A DNA stretch of 64,000 nt from Amycolatopsis suaedae (lineage in GTDB: Bacteria > Actinomycetota > Actinomycetes > Mycobacteriales > Pseudonocardiaceae). The position numbers and the translations under genes were made by a program. This document shows, piece after piece, positions 10,201 to 19,282 of the stretch (position 1 is the stretch's first letter; each line of letters opens with the position of its first letter). The stretch covers positions 248,001-312,000 of the forward strand of contig NZ_SFCC01000011.1 of assembly GCF_004214935.1 (NCBI RefSeq), in the 5' to 3' direction. A model generated the notes under the pieces. That model was not told the origin of the DNA. It searched no databases and was given only the letters and a program-made list of their open reading frames with translations.

Positions 10201-10298
10201 ACGACAGTGTTGTTGATGTCTCCGAGCCGCGAGACGATGAGGCCGTACCGGCGAACGGTGTGGCGGGACGACCTTCTGAACCAAGCGCTAAGGAGTGA
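7284..10298 (+). CDS. cvnA: Conservon sensor kinase with NIT domain (CvnA)
   Basis: About 1004 residues from the GTG at 7284, chosen because GGGAAGGAA lies 8 bases upstream; frames further upstream lack such a site. Membrane helix about 56-74, extracytoplasmic NIT-type sensor to about 350, second helix about 353-378, HAMP, helical NLSRRSQRLVERQL segment, HATPase_c domain with ELLDNA N-box and DKGVGM loop. It then has a 350-residue low-complexity Pro/Glu/Ala tail containing RLPIYQSVLSRWF. It is first in a run of Roadblock, DUF742 and G-protein genes, the classical Streptomyces conservon order, where the four products form a membrane-associated signalling complex reminiscent of eukaryotic GPCR modules. 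Signal unknown. Confidence 0.93.
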   Translation: MPQLTSGERGRKAVSSTDPRVAQSDSATARSNVDGTNGVTRPARTRGLSNWRVSAKLVVVFLVPTIAALFLAGLRIYNGFEETGVYDRAQQRIELSERVAATVHEVQRERETMAAWIISGRPQGRGELDDQITRSDSAANELRASESIIETIDDPPTASRYEQALTRLRGLGELRVSAGDTAFPASAALISYTGVVEALLAVSDSFSSDVTDAGLQERHDALSALAHAKEFSAQQNAFLRTATIRNKFDPAELNSITTAEANLVSAIDSFTNSATPQARQVYSNTVVGEQVSRRFQLQQLALQRAAAGLPELSIDASQVGQASAVTLDLVRQVEEALLADAKSYTGGLLTSVQRELIITSAIIVAGLLIALLTMAIVARSMLRPLRRLRVNALEVANKHLPEAVDRIMAESDPKAAAERAVAPVPVHTTEEIGQVARAFDAVHGKAVQLAAEQSLLRENVNGIFVNLSRRSQRLVERQLGVIDRLEADEQDPDHLASLFELDHLATRLRRNGESLLVLSGAGLAKSVPRPVPAADVIGAAVSEIEQYSRVDVGVVPALAVQGLAIHDLVHLLAELLDNATYFSEPETKVTVRAVMTRRKSLAIQITDKGVGMSDAQLAESNRRLADPPDLDVSVTRRMGLYVVARLAKRHNIEVQLRENEDIDGGTVARVVVPENLLIDLPPSERPPRTDTSLPSIPPVRPDGTPPPPSTGPQPAVRQEPVAQPREGQGLVPLAQPISLDDLVGGTVSAAGPFLTPKRETSPEPAHGADEHGFPQTDVDQPAPAEAPAPPRLELPKREPTYVPVAKAEPRPEESQEEQVGSALDDDVPTRRLPIYQSVLSRWFSEAEDGEAEGGQAEAGEPAEAAAPEGAEGGGVTEGWRSASDEGWLAAQALLESKDEEITPAGLPKRTPNAYLVPGSVGGEETTMFADGAGEQQAGAATGGGAGRSAAAARERMASFQRGYRSGRHALAEHDSVVDVSEPRDDEAVPANGVAGRPSEPSAKE

Positions 10299-10300
10299 CA

Positions 10301-10768
10301 GTGACACGGGCGGGGTCAGTGCAGCCGGGTGGCCCGGCACAGCCGGGCAAGCCGACGAACGGCCAGCCGGGCGGTTTCGCGTGGCTCATCACCGATTTCG
10401 TGCACAGGGTTCCTGGCGCGGCACACGCGGTCGTGGTGTCCGCGGACGGGCTGCTGCTGGCGGCCTCGCGTGGCCTGCCGAAGGACCGGGCCGACCAGCT
10501 CGCGGCGGTGGCCTCCGGGCTGACCAGCCTGGCGCGCGGTGCGGCGAAGGTGTTCGACGGCGGCAGCGTCGCACAGACGGTGGTCGAGATGGCCAACGGT
10601 TTCATGTTCCTGATGTCGGTGTCCGACGGGTCGTGCCTGGCTGTGCTGGGCTCGCCGGACAGTGACATCGGTCTGGTGGTGTACGAGATGACGCTGTTGG
10701 TCGAGCGGGTCGGCCAGCAGCTGACCCCGGAACTCCGCGCGCAGCTCCAGGGTGCCGCGCGGCGGTAG
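10301..10768 (+). CDS. cvnB: Roadblock/LC7 domain protein (CvnB)
   Basis: 155 residues; the GTG at 10301 has AAGGAG 5 bases upstream, and the alternative GTG at 10295 overlaps that site. After a short Gly/Pro leader, the Roadblock/LC7 fold starts at GFAWLITDFVHRVPGAAHAVVVSADG and ends QQLTPELRAQLQG. Roadblock proteins of this class (MglB-like) regulate small GTPases, here presumably the G protein at 11603. It sits immediately after the kinase stop. It is about 65% identical by eye to the second copy at 12334. Confidence 0.93.
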   Translation: MTRAGSVQPGGPAQPGKPTNGQPGGFAWLITDFVHRVPGAAHAVVVSADGLLLAASRGLPKDRADQLAAVASGLTSLARGAAKVFDGGSVAQTVVEMANGFMFLMSVSDGSCLAVLGSPDSDIGLVVYEMTLLVERVGQQLTPELRAQLQGAARR

Positions 10769-10860
10769 GCGAGGTGAGAGGCGTGAAGCTGGTGCTCGAG
10801 GTGGACGGCGGACGTGCGCTGCGCTGCGGCGCGGGGCCGCGGTAGGACGGGGAGACTGTC

Positions 10861-11622
10861 GTGGACTCGGGACGATCGAGGGGCGACTTCTCCGGCGCGG
10901 GATGGCCGGGTGAATCGGACAACGCCAACGCGGGCGGGACGTCCAGTGAGGACTGGAAGACCTTCCGGGACCGAATCGACCGCGAGTGGCGTGCCCGGCG
11001 CAGCGACGGCGAACCCGAGCCGGGTGGCCGTGCCGGAGGCGACCAGGAAGCGGGCTGGTTGCGGCAGGCGGATGGCGAGTCGCTCGGCGGGCCGTCCGTG
11101 TTCAACGTCGACGACTTCAGAGACCGGCTGCTGAGCGGTCCGGGTTCGGAGTTGTACGGCGGTGGCAGCTCGATCGGTGGTGAGCCGGCCGGGTTCGCCG
11201 CGTTCAACACCGGGGGGACCGGTGAGTTCGCCGGTGTTCCCTCGGCGAGATCGGGTTCCCTGCCGCCGGAGGAGCCGCAGGAGAGTTCCGGGCTGGTGCG
11301 GCCGTATTTCCGCACCGGCGGCCGGACGAAGCCGACCTACGACCTCGCGATCGAGGCGCTGATCTCGACGAGCGAGCGTGGGCGGGTGATCGACTCGGTG
11401 CGGGTCCCCGAGCACCGGTCGATCTGCGACCTGTGTCTGGACACCCGGTCGGTCGCGGAGGTCGCCGCACTGCTGCGGTTACCCCTCGGCGTCGTGCGTG
11501 TACTCATCGGTGACGTGGCCGGCCTCGGGCTGGTATTGATACACAGCAGCAGCTCGGTGGTGGGAGACCGGCCGAGCATCGAGTTCATGGAAAGGGTGCT
11601 CAGTGGGCTTCGGAGAATTTAG
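10861..11622 (+). CDS. cvnC: DUF742 protein (CvnC)
   Basis: 253 residues from a GTG with GGGGAG upstream. The N-terminal 130 residues are acidic, Gly-rich and probably disordered. The DUF742 domain starts at SGLVRPYFRTGGRTKPTYDLAIEA-type sequence (about 143) and includes SICDLCLDTRSVAEVAALLRLPLGVVRVLIGD, a winged-helix-like core with two cysteines. It ends with the SSVVGDRPSIEFMERVLSGL tail. In conservons this is the third partner, of unknown biochemical role. It overlaps the G-protein gene by 20 bases. Confidence 0.92.
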   Translation: MDSGRSRGDFSGAGWPGESDNANAGGTSSEDWKTFRDRIDREWRARRSDGEPEPGGRAGGDQEAGWLRQADGESLGGPSVFNVDDFRDRLLSGPGSELYGGGSSIGGEPAGFAAFNTGGTGEFAGVPSARSGSLPPEEPQESSGLVRPYFRTGGRTKPTYDLAIEALISTSERGRVIDSVRVPEHRSICDLCLDTRSVAEVAALLRLPLGVVRVLIGDVAGLGLVLIHSSSSVVGDRPSIEFMERVLSGLRRI

Positions 11623-12211
11623 CTCCGACGCGAATACACCGGCGGTCGCCGGGCCGACGTCGTCGGCCAAGATCGTTGTCGCCGGTGGGTTCGGAGCGGG
11701 GAAGACCACCCTGGTGGGCGCGGTTTCCGAGATCGACCCGTTGACCACGGAGGCCTCGATGACCGAGGCGTCCGTGAACGTCGACGACGTGTCGGCGACG
11801 CCGAACAAGTCCACCACTACCGTGGCGATGGACTTCGGCAGGATCTCCCTGGATTCGGATCTGGTGCTCTACGTCTTCGGTACCCCGGGACAGCACCGGT
11901 TCTGGTTCATGTGGGACGACCTGGCGCTGGGCGCTATCGGCGCGGTGGTGCTGGTCGACACGCGGAGGTTGTCGGACGCGTTCCCGTCCATCGACTTCTT
12001 CGAGAATCGCAAGCTGCCCTACGTCGTGGCGATCAACTGTTTCGACAGGTTGCTGCATCACCAGATCGAGGACGTGCGGCACGCGCTGACGATCTCGCCG
12101 TCGGTGCCGATCATGGCGTGTGACGCGCGGGAGCGGGAGTCGGCGAAGCAGGTGCTGATCGCCGTCGTTCAGCATGCGATCTCACACGACAAGGCGCTGC
12201 AGGCGGGCTGA
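11603..12211 (+). CDS. cvnD: Conservon small GTP-binding protein (CvnD)
   Basis: 202-residue Ras-like GTPase. P-loop GGFGAGKTTLVGAV near residue 31, switch region with TVAMDFG near 72, G3 as VFGTPGQHRF near 91 (Gln in the DxxGQ position), and G4 as NCFDR near 144, departing from the usual NKxD. MglA-like bacterial conservon GTPases show this pattern. The partner Roadblock protein is encoded upstream. The GTG start lies inside cvnC, with GAAAGG 8 bases before it, so coupling is likely. Confidence 0.93.
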   Translation: MGFGEFSSDANTPAVAGPTSSAKIVVAGGFGAGKTTLVGAVSEIDPLTTEASMTEASVNVDDVSATPNKSTTTVAMDFGRISLDSDLVLYVFGTPGQHRFWFMWDDLALGAIGAVVLVDTRRLSDAFPSIDFFENRKLPYVVAINCFDRLLHHQIEDVRHALTISPSVPIMACDARERESAKQVLIAVVQHAISHDKALQAG

Positions 12212-12333
12212 TTCACTCGTTCGAGCGCGGCCATCCGCGTGAACTCGCCGATGCTCACCAGCGTCCTACGACACGTTCGGCATCATGAATAGGCTGACCA
12301 GGAGCCGATGCCGATCCGCCTGAGGAGGGGACA

Positions 12334-12753
12334 GTGACAGCTTCTGCCGCCCAGTCCGGGAGTTTCGGCTGGCTGATCACCGACTTCGTACGCCGTGTCC
12401 CGGGGGCGGCGCACGCCGTCGTGGTGTCCGCGGACGGGTTGTTGCTGTCGGCTTCGGACGGTCTGCCGAGGGAGCGGGCCGAGCAGCTGTCCGCGGTGGC
12501 GTCCGGTTTGATCAGCCTGACGCAGGGCGCCGCGCGGTGTTTCGACGCGGGTGCGGTCAACCAGACCGTGGTGGAGATGGAGCGCGGGTACCTGTTCCTG
12601 ATGTCGATCAGTGACGGGTCCAGCCTCGCGGTTCTCGCCGCGCCGGGTAGTGACATCGGTACCGTCGCCTACGAGATGACGTTGCTGGTGGACAGGGTCG
12701 GTGAGCAGCTGACGCCGGAGTTGCGGGCGCAGTTGCAGGGTGGCGTGCGGTAG
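12334..12753 (+). CDS. Second Roadblock/LC7 domain protein (CvnB paralogue)
   Basis: 139 residues, almost nothing but the Roadblock fold (GSFGWLITDFVRRVPGAAHAV to GEQLTPELRAQLQGGVR). Start GTG has GAGGAGGGG just upstream, and 122 bases separate it from cvnD. Strong similarity to the CvnB at 10301 indicates tandem duplication of the B-C pair. It has no kinase or GTPase of its own nearby, so it probably shares CvnA/CvnD or serves an unlinked one. Confidence 0.92.
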   Translation: MTASAAQSGSFGWLITDFVRRVPGAAHAVVVSADGLLLSASDGLPRERAEQLSAVASGLISLTQGAARCFDAGAVNQTVVEMERGYLFLMSISDGSSLAVLAAPGSDIGTVAYEMTLLVDRVGEQLTPELRAQLQGGVR

Positions 12754-12760
12754 CTGGCGA

Positions 12761-13417
12761 ATGATTCGGATTCCACGTAACGACGACCAGGAACCTGGCG
12801 CCGAGTGGTCGGCGCTGCACTCGGCGACCGAGCGGGAGGGGCTGGACGACCCGAGCCGGTTCGACATCGCGCGTTTCCTGCCGCGCAGGAACCCGCGGCC
12901 GTCGCCGGCTCCACCACCTCCCCCGCCGCAGCCACCGCCTCCGCCGCCCGCGCCGGAGGTGGTCCCGCAGGCGATCCACTGGCCGTCCGAGCCGCCGGAC
13001 GAGACCCCGGTGCCGATGCCGGCCGCGGTGCGGTCGGCCGGGATTCCGGCGCCCGCTCGGCAGGTGGGGCGGGCGTCGACGCGGACGCTGGTGCGGCCGT
13101 ACACCCGGACCGGTGGCCGTACGCACTCCGAGCACAATCTGGCGCTGGAGGCGTTGATCTCGACGACCGAGCAGGGGCGCCGGTATCACGGCGCGGCGTC
13201 GGTGGAGCACCGGCTGATCTGCGATCTGTGTGTGCAGACGCGGTCGGTGGCGGAGATCGCCGCGCACCTGCGGTTGCCGCTGGGGGTGGTGAAGGTGCTG
13301 GTGGGTGACATGGCCGACGCCGGCCTGGTGCTGGTGCACGCGTCGAGCCTGGTGCTGGGTGACCGGTCGGCGCTGGAGTTCATGGACCGGGTGCTGCAGG
13401 GCCTGCGGAACCTCTAG
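12761..13417 (+). CDS. Second DUF742 protein (CvnC paralogue)
   Basis: About 218 residues from the ATG at 12761, 7 bases after the preceding stop; a GTG at 12740 would overlap and has its purine run too close. A Pro-rich linker (about 50-70) precedes the DUF742 domain, TLVRPYTRTGGRT onward, with the paired cysteines in ICDLCVQTRSV. Its TAG stop shares bases with the stop of the convergent helicase-associated gene (CTAG). This leaves no room for a conventional terminator between the two. Confidence 0.9.
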   Translation: MIRIPRNDDQEPGAEWSALHSATEREGLDDPSRFDIARFLPRRNPRPSPAPPPPPPQPPPPPPAPEVVPQAIHWPSEPPDETPVPMPAAVRSAGIPAPARQVGRASTRTLVRPYTRTGGRTHSEHNLALEALISTTEQGRRYHGAASVEHRLICDLCVQTRSVAEIAAHLRLPLGVVKVLVGDMADAGLVLVHASSLVLGDRSALEFMDRVLQGLRNL

Positions 13418-15678
13418 GCGTCTTCGACGAGGGCTACCGACGTGATGCGGTGCAGGGGGTAGCGCTCGTTCTCGGTGCTTTCCAGTACGCCGCCGCCGAC
13501 CCTGGCCGGGGTGACGACGCGCTGGCGGGCGGTGCCGTGGGCGTCGACGAATCCGATCCAGACTTCGCGTTGTTCGCGGGTGGCCTGGGACAGCAGTGCG
13601 AGGGTGAGGGCGGTGTCGGCGCCGCCGCCTCCGCTGGGCAGGCGGACGGTGGTGCCTTTGCGGGTGGTCGCGGCGCGGTCGCCTGCGCGGATGTGGGCGA
13701 CGATGGCGCGTAGTTGCCCGGGGTCGACGGTGGCCTGGTCGGGTGCGGGCCGGGGCGCGGTGCGGGAGCGGGCCGGGGTGCGGCGGCCGCGGGCGCGGGT
13801 GAGGTCCATGATGCGGCCGTCGGGGCCTTCGGCTGCGGGGGCGAAGCCGGCGTCGCGCAGGGTGTCCAGTACGTCGGCCAGTGGCAGCGGGCTGACCAGG
13901 ACGGTCGGGGCGATCTGGCGTAGTTCGAGTTCGGTGGCGGCGGGGGTGCGGACGACTTCGGCGAGCAGGCTTTCGTCGTCGCAGCGCAGGAACGATCCGG
14001 CGACGCCGCCGCGCAGGCGGCCGTGGCGGCGGGCGACGTCGTCGATGAGGTAGGTCAGGGCCTGCGGCACCGGGGTGGCGGAGCGCTGGCTGAACAGGGC
14101 GTGTAGTTCGGCGGCGGTGCGGCCGGTGTCGAGTGCGCGGCGGACGGTGTGTTCGGTGATGCGGTAGACGGTGGCGTGGCCGGCGGATTCGACGTCGGCG
14201 ACGGCGAGGATCTCGGTGGCCAGTTCGGGTTCGAGTGGCCCGGGGGCGACGACGGTCAGGTCGGCCTGCACGAGGACCTTGTCGACGGGGTCGGGCATGG
14301 CGTCGGCCATGGCCTGTCCGGCGCGGGGGCGGTCGTCGTCGAGCAGGGCCCTGGTGGCGGTGGTGACGGCGCCGAGCGCGATCGCGCCGATCGCGGCGGC
14401 TTCGGCCATGGTCCAGCGGACCATTTCGTCGCGTAGCCGCCCGCCGCGGCGGGGTGCGCGCCAGGCGAGGGTGGCGGTGAGGTCGTCGGCGCTGTGCACG
14501 CCGGTGCCGGGTGGAAGGTCGGCGAGGGCGGCGAGGGTGCGGCGGCGGGCGACGGGGGCGAGTGGCCTGCGTAGTTCGTCGGCGAGCGGGGCGATGGGCT
14601 TGTCCTTGGCGTCGCGGTGGCCGGCGAGGCCGGGCAGGCGGGGCAGGTCGAGCCAGGTCTGGGCGAGCAGGGTCCAGCGGGCGTCGGGGGTGGAGGCGAG
14701 CCAGCTGTCGGTGAGCGTGGTGGGGACCCATTCCGGGGTGGTGTTCTGGTCGTCGGCGACGAGGCCGGCGCCGACGACGAGTTCGGCGATGAGCACGGCC
14801 CGGGGTTCGTCGACGTCGAGTTCGCGGGTGAGCCGCCGCAGTTCCCGTACGCCGAGCCCGCCTGCTTTGAGTACCGGTGGTGGTTGTCCGGACCAGAGCG
14901 TGAGCAGGGCTTCGGTGTGCCGGATGAACTCCATGGCTTCGCCGGCGGCGGTCTCGTCGACGGTGGCCGGTGCGTGCGGGTGGGTGTCCAGGCGCGGGGG
15001 CGCGAGGGTGCCGGGGGCGTGGATGTGGCCGCCGCGCAGGGCGAGGCCGATCTGCAGGGGCAGTTCGACGGTTTCGCTGTCGCGGCGGACGAGCAGGCCG
15101 CGGGCGAGCAGTTTCTGGGCGGGGGTGCGGGCCGAGGACAGCGGGACGTGGATGCCGGCGTCGCGGGTGCGGCCGACGGGCGGGCCGGGGGCGAGGGTGG
15201 TCAGCAGGGCCCGTTCGGCGTCGCTGAGTTCGTCGAGGTCGAAGTCGGGCAGGTCGGGGGCGGGGTTGCCGAGGCCGGCGGGGTGGGCGCCGAAGACGTC
15301 GCGGGCGGCGGGCGGTACGCGGATGGCTTCGTCGTCGCCCCAGGCCAGTGCGCGGGCCCTGAGGCGGTCGAGTGCGGCGTCGATGTCGGCGGGTTCGAGG
15401 CCGGCCAGTTCGACGAGCCGGTCGCGGCTGGTGGGGTCGGCGTCGGCGTGCACGACGAGCATCGCCTCGTACACGGCGAGGGTGACGGTGTCGAGGTCCT
15501 CGCAGGCGCGGGCGATCGAGCCGGGTGTGCCTGCCCGGGTGGCCAGCACGGTGCTGCTGGTCGGGGGTGGGGTGGCGAGGTCGCGGCGGGCGTGCAGCAG
15601 GTCGGTCAGGGCGTCGTCGGTGACCGAGCGCAGCCAGTCGGCCAGGGAGCCGGTACTCGCGTTGTCGCTGTTCGGCAT
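13414..15678 (-). CDS. Helicase-associated (XPB N-terminal-like) domain protein
   Basis: 754 residues from the ATG at 15678 (a GTG four codons upstream is possible). N-terminus SLADWLRSVTDDALTDLLHARRDLATPP matches the actinobacterial family annotated as helicase-associated or XPB/Ssl2-like N-terminal, represented by Rv0862c in M. tuberculosis. Long helical central part, then a C-terminal domain (about 640-750) with LRQIAPTVLVSPLPLADVLDTLRDAGFAPAAEGPDG and a final WYL-like beta region EVWIGFVDAHGTARQRVVTPARVGGG. No helicase motifs are present. In mycobacteria the XPB helicase gene is its neighbour; here it is not. Role unknown, probably DNA repair or transcription linked. Confidence 0.8.
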   Translation of the reverse strand: MPNSDNASTGSLADWLRSVTDDALTDLLHARRDLATPPPTSSTVLATRAGTPGSIARACEDLDTVTLAVYEAMLVVHADADPTSRDRLVELAGLEPADIDAALDRLRARALAWGDDEAIRVPPAARDVFGAHPAGLGNPAPDLPDFDLDELSDAERALLTTLAPGPPVGRTRDAGIHVPLSSARTPAQKLLARGLLVRRDSETVELPLQIGLALRGGHIHAPGTLAPPRLDTHPHAPATVDETAAGEAMEFIRHTEALLTLWSGQPPPVLKAGGLGVRELRRLTRELDVDEPRAVLIAELVVGAGLVADDQNTTPEWVPTTLTDSWLASTPDARWTLLAQTWLDLPRLPGLAGHRDAKDKPIAPLADELRRPLAPVARRRTLAALADLPPGTGVHSADDLTATLAWRAPRRGGRLRDEMVRWTMAEAAAIGAIALGAVTTATRALLDDDRPRAGQAMADAMPDPVDKVLVQADLTVVAPGPLEPELATEILAVADVESAGHATVYRITEHTVRRALDTGRTAAELHALFSQRSATPVPQALTYLIDDVARRHGRLRGGVAGSFLRCDDESLLAEVVRTPAATELELRQIAPTVLVSPLPLADVLDTLRDAGFAPAAEGPDGRIMDLTRARGRRTPARSRTAPRPAPDQATVDPGQLRAIVAHIRAGDRAATTRKGTTVRLPSGGGGADTALTLALLSQATREQREVWIGFVDAHGTARQRVVTPARVGGGVLESTENERYPLHRITSVALVEDA

Positions 15679-15711
15679 GGGTCTGCTCACGATATCTGAC
15701 ACACTCCGGCG

Positions 15712-17061
15712 ATGCGGGTGCTGCTGGTGGTGGTCGCGGTGCTGGCGGGGCTGGGGGCGTTGCTGGTGGTGCCCGCGCCGGTGTCGCCGAGGACGGACCG
15801 GCACGGTGACGGGGAGCTGGCCGAGGCGCTGGCGCGGGTTGTGGAGCGGCACGGCGGTGCGGGTTACGACCGGTTGTCGGTGGCGGTGGTGGACCGGGGT
15901 GCCGTGCGGGTGGCGGGACTGGGCGCGGATCCGGGGACGCCGTTCCAGCTGGCGTCGGTGGCGAAGGCGCTGACCGGGTCGCTGCTGGCGGACGCGGTGG
16001 GCCGGGGTGAGGTGACGCCCGCGACGACGCTGGGTGAGGTGTTCGGCGCTGGCCGGTTCGCCGATCCGGTGGTGGCGGGGGTGTCGCTGGCGGAGCTGGC
16101 GACGCACCGGTCCGGGATCGGGGCGCGGTTGCCGGGAGCGTGGTGGCGGTCGGTGCCCGCGGTGTTCGGCGGGCCGGTGCTGGACTCGGGTGATCCGGGT
16201 GACGTGGTAGCGGCGGTGGCGGCGCTGTTGGCGGCGGATCTGGGCAGCCGGGGCCGGTTCGACTACTCGAATCTGGGCATGGGTGTGCTGGGGCAGGCGC
16301 TGGCGGCGCGAGCGGGCATGTCGTACGGGCAGTTGCTGCGAACGCGCCTGGTGGCGGGTGCGGCGGTGGGCGAGGTGCCGCCGGGGGCGGCGGATCCGGG
16401 TGACGAGCTGGGCCGTCCGGTGGCGCCGGTGGTGGTGGCCGGGCTGGAGCCGGCGGGTGCCGGGGTGTACGCGAGCGCGGTTGACCTGGCGCGGTTGCTG
16501 GCGGCTCCCGTCGTGGCCGGGGCGCGGTCGGGGTTCGGCTGGGTACGGGTGGCGGGGATGAGCCTGCACAGTGGCGGGTTCGCCGGGGCGGGGTCGTTCG
16601 TGGCGGTGACCGACGAGGGTCGCGGTGTGGTGGTGCTGGGCAACACGTCGCGGTCGGTGGAGCCGCTGGGGATGGAGTTGCTGGGGTTGCCGGCGGCGCC
16701 GGGTGTGGTGCCGCCGGAGCCGCTGGTGCTGGTGGTGGCGCTGGGGGTGGTGTCGCTGGGTGTGCTGGTGGTGCCGCCGTTGCTGGTGTGGCGGCGCGGG
16801 CTGGATCGCGTGAGTGGCCCGACGGTGCTGCTGGCGTCGGCGGCCGTGACACTCGCGTCGTGGAACCTGGCTCCGGACGCCTGGTGGTTTCGCGTGCTCT
16901 GGCCGGCGACGGTCGCGTCCCTGGCCGTCACCACCGTCACCCTGTCGTCCCAATGGCCTACCCTCGGCTCCAGGGGGACCTGGTTCCGGCGAACGGCCCA
17001 TTCGGCTGCCTGGCTTGTGTCGACGGCCCTTCTGGCGCTGGGCACGGCTGGCTGGTGGTGA
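15712..17061 (+). CDS. Beta-lactamase-fold serine hydrolase with C-terminal membrane helices
   Basis: 449 residues; signal-anchor helix about 1-23, then an extracytoplasmic class C beta-lactamase/PBP4-like domain. Catalytic motifs visible: SVAK (SxxK) near residue 82, YSN (YxN) near 185, HSGG near 285 in place of KTG. The last 120 residues form three or four hydrophobic helices, an arrangement found in peptidoglycan-hydrolase-like or resistance-associated membrane hydrolases. Start codon lies six bases after CACACT, so the mRNA is probably leaderless. Divergent from the helicase-associated gene. Substrate unknown; a DD-peptidase or esterase role is as likely as antibiotic hydrolysis. Confidence 0.82.
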   Translation: MRVLLVVVAVLAGLGALLVVPAPVSPRTDRHGDGELAEALARVVERHGGAGYDRLSVAVVDRGAVRVAGLGADPGTPFQLASVAKALTGSLLADAVGRGEVTPATTLGEVFGAGRFADPVVAGVSLAELATHRSGIGARLPGAWWRSVPAVFGGPVLDSGDPGDVVAAVAALLAADLGSRGRFDYSNLGMGVLGQALAARAGMSYGQLLRTRLVAGAAVGEVPPGAADPGDELGRPVAPVVVAGLEPAGAGVYASAVDLARLLAAPVVAGARSGFGWVRVAGMSLHSGGFAGAGSFVAVTDEGRGVVVLGNTSRSVEPLGMELLGLPAAPGVVPPEPLVLVVALGVVSLGVLVVPPLLVWRRGLDRVSGPTVLLASAAVTLASWNLAPDAWWFRVLWPATVASLAVTTVTLSSQWPTLGSRGTWFRRTAHSAAWLVSTALLALGTAGWW

Positions 17062-17124
17062 GCGCGCGGGGTGCGTCGGGCACACTGTGCACGAGCGTGA
17101 CGTGAACTTGCACGGGAGGAAGAC

Positions 17125-17313
17125 GTGGCCAAGGCGAAGGACGGCAGGAAGCACGGGGTCGACCCGCACTGGCCCGAGGTGCCCGATGGCGAGCACCCCG
17201 TTTCCGAGCTGGCCGCCGACCGGCAGGGCGCGTTGTCGCCGTACGGCGATGTGACGTTCCCGCTGGACTCGGTGCCGTACGTGCACCCGGAGACCACGAT
17301 CAACCGGGATTAG
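17125..17313 (+). CDS. Small conserved actinobacterial protein (Rv0863-like position)
   Basis: 62 residues, GTG start with GGGAGGAAG upstream. Lys-rich N-terminus, then acidic and Pro-rich, no membrane helix or cysteine. It occupies the position of Rv0863 next to the moa cluster in M. tuberculosis. No function is known; codon bias and ribosome site support it as real. Confidence 0.65.
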   Translation: MAKAKDGRKHGVDPHWPEVPDGEHPVSELAADRQGALSPYGDVTFPLDSVPYVHPETTINRD

Positions 17314-17363
17314 TTACCGGCGGGTTTACCGGCAGGTGCCGGGTGACCGGGGCCACGGGGCTA

Positions 17364-17380
17364 ATGTCCTGAGTAGACAT
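17364..17380. promoter_or_regulatory. Inverted repeat upstream of malic enzyme
   Basis: ATGTC and GACAT separated by seven bases, 30 bases before the ATG of the malic enzyme gene, with TAATGT as a possible -10 inside the left arm. The placement fits an operator or a promoter dyad. No regulator can be named. Confidence 0.4.
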
Positions 17381-17409
17381 CAGATCACCAGCCTCGCGGG
17401 GGTGCGCCC

Positions 17410-18798
<1,389 letters not shown>

Positions 18799-18808
18799 TC
18801 TCGGGGGC

Positions 18809-19282
18809 GTGAGTGAACTCAGCCACGTCGACGAGTCGGGTGCCGCTCGGATGGTCGACGTCTCCGGTAAGTCCGCGTCCGCGCGGGAGGCTGTGGCCAC
18901 CGGGGTGGTGCGTACGACGGAGCGGGTGGTCGAGCTGCTGCGCGGCGGTGAGCTGGCCAAGGGTGACGCGCTGGCGGTCGCCAGGATCGCGGGCATCATG
19001 GGCGCCAAGCGCACGTCGGAGCTGATCCCGCTGTGTCACCAGATCGCGCTGACCGGCGTGGACGTCGACTTCACGCTGGAGGACGCGGCGGTGCGGATCA
19101 CGGCCGCGGCGCGCACGACCGACCGCACGGGCGTCGAGATGGAGGCGCTGACCGCGGTGGCGGTGGCCGGGCTGGCCGTGCATGACATGGTCAAGGCCGT
19201 CGATCCGGCTGCGACGCTGGACCAGGTGCGGCTGGAACGCAAGACCGGTGGCAAGACGGGACTCTGGGAGCGTGGGTCGTGA
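18809..19282 (+). CDS. moaC: Cyclic pyranopterin monophosphate synthase accessory protein MoaC
   Basis: 157 residues. With MoaA it converts GTP to cyclic pyranopterin monophosphate, the first Moco intermediate; MoaC carries out the second half of that step. Family residues are all visible: MVDVSGK near 15, the GIMGAKRTSELIPLCHQI block near 64, EMEALTAV near 113 and the catalytic VHDMVKAVD near 128. The GTG start is probably leaderless. Overlaps the following gene by four bases (GTGA). Confidence 0.96.
   Translation: MSELSHVDESGAARMVDVSGKSASAREAVATGVVRTTERVVELLRGGELAKGDALAVARIAGIMGAKRTSELIPLCHQIALTGVDVDFTLEDAAVRITAAARTTDRTGVEMEALTAVAVAGLAVHDMVKAVDPAATLDQVRLERKTGGKTGLWERGS

Noticed and set aside
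7161..10340. A 1,059-codon open frame antisense to the conservon kinase
   Set aside because: No domain, compositional bias only; high G+C makes long antisense frames common, and the plus-strand kinase is well supported.
12608..16852. Very long minus-strand frame covering 12608-16852 in a second frame
   Set aside because: Ser/Pro/Arg-rich nonsense translation, overlaps the real helicase-associated gene and conservon genes.
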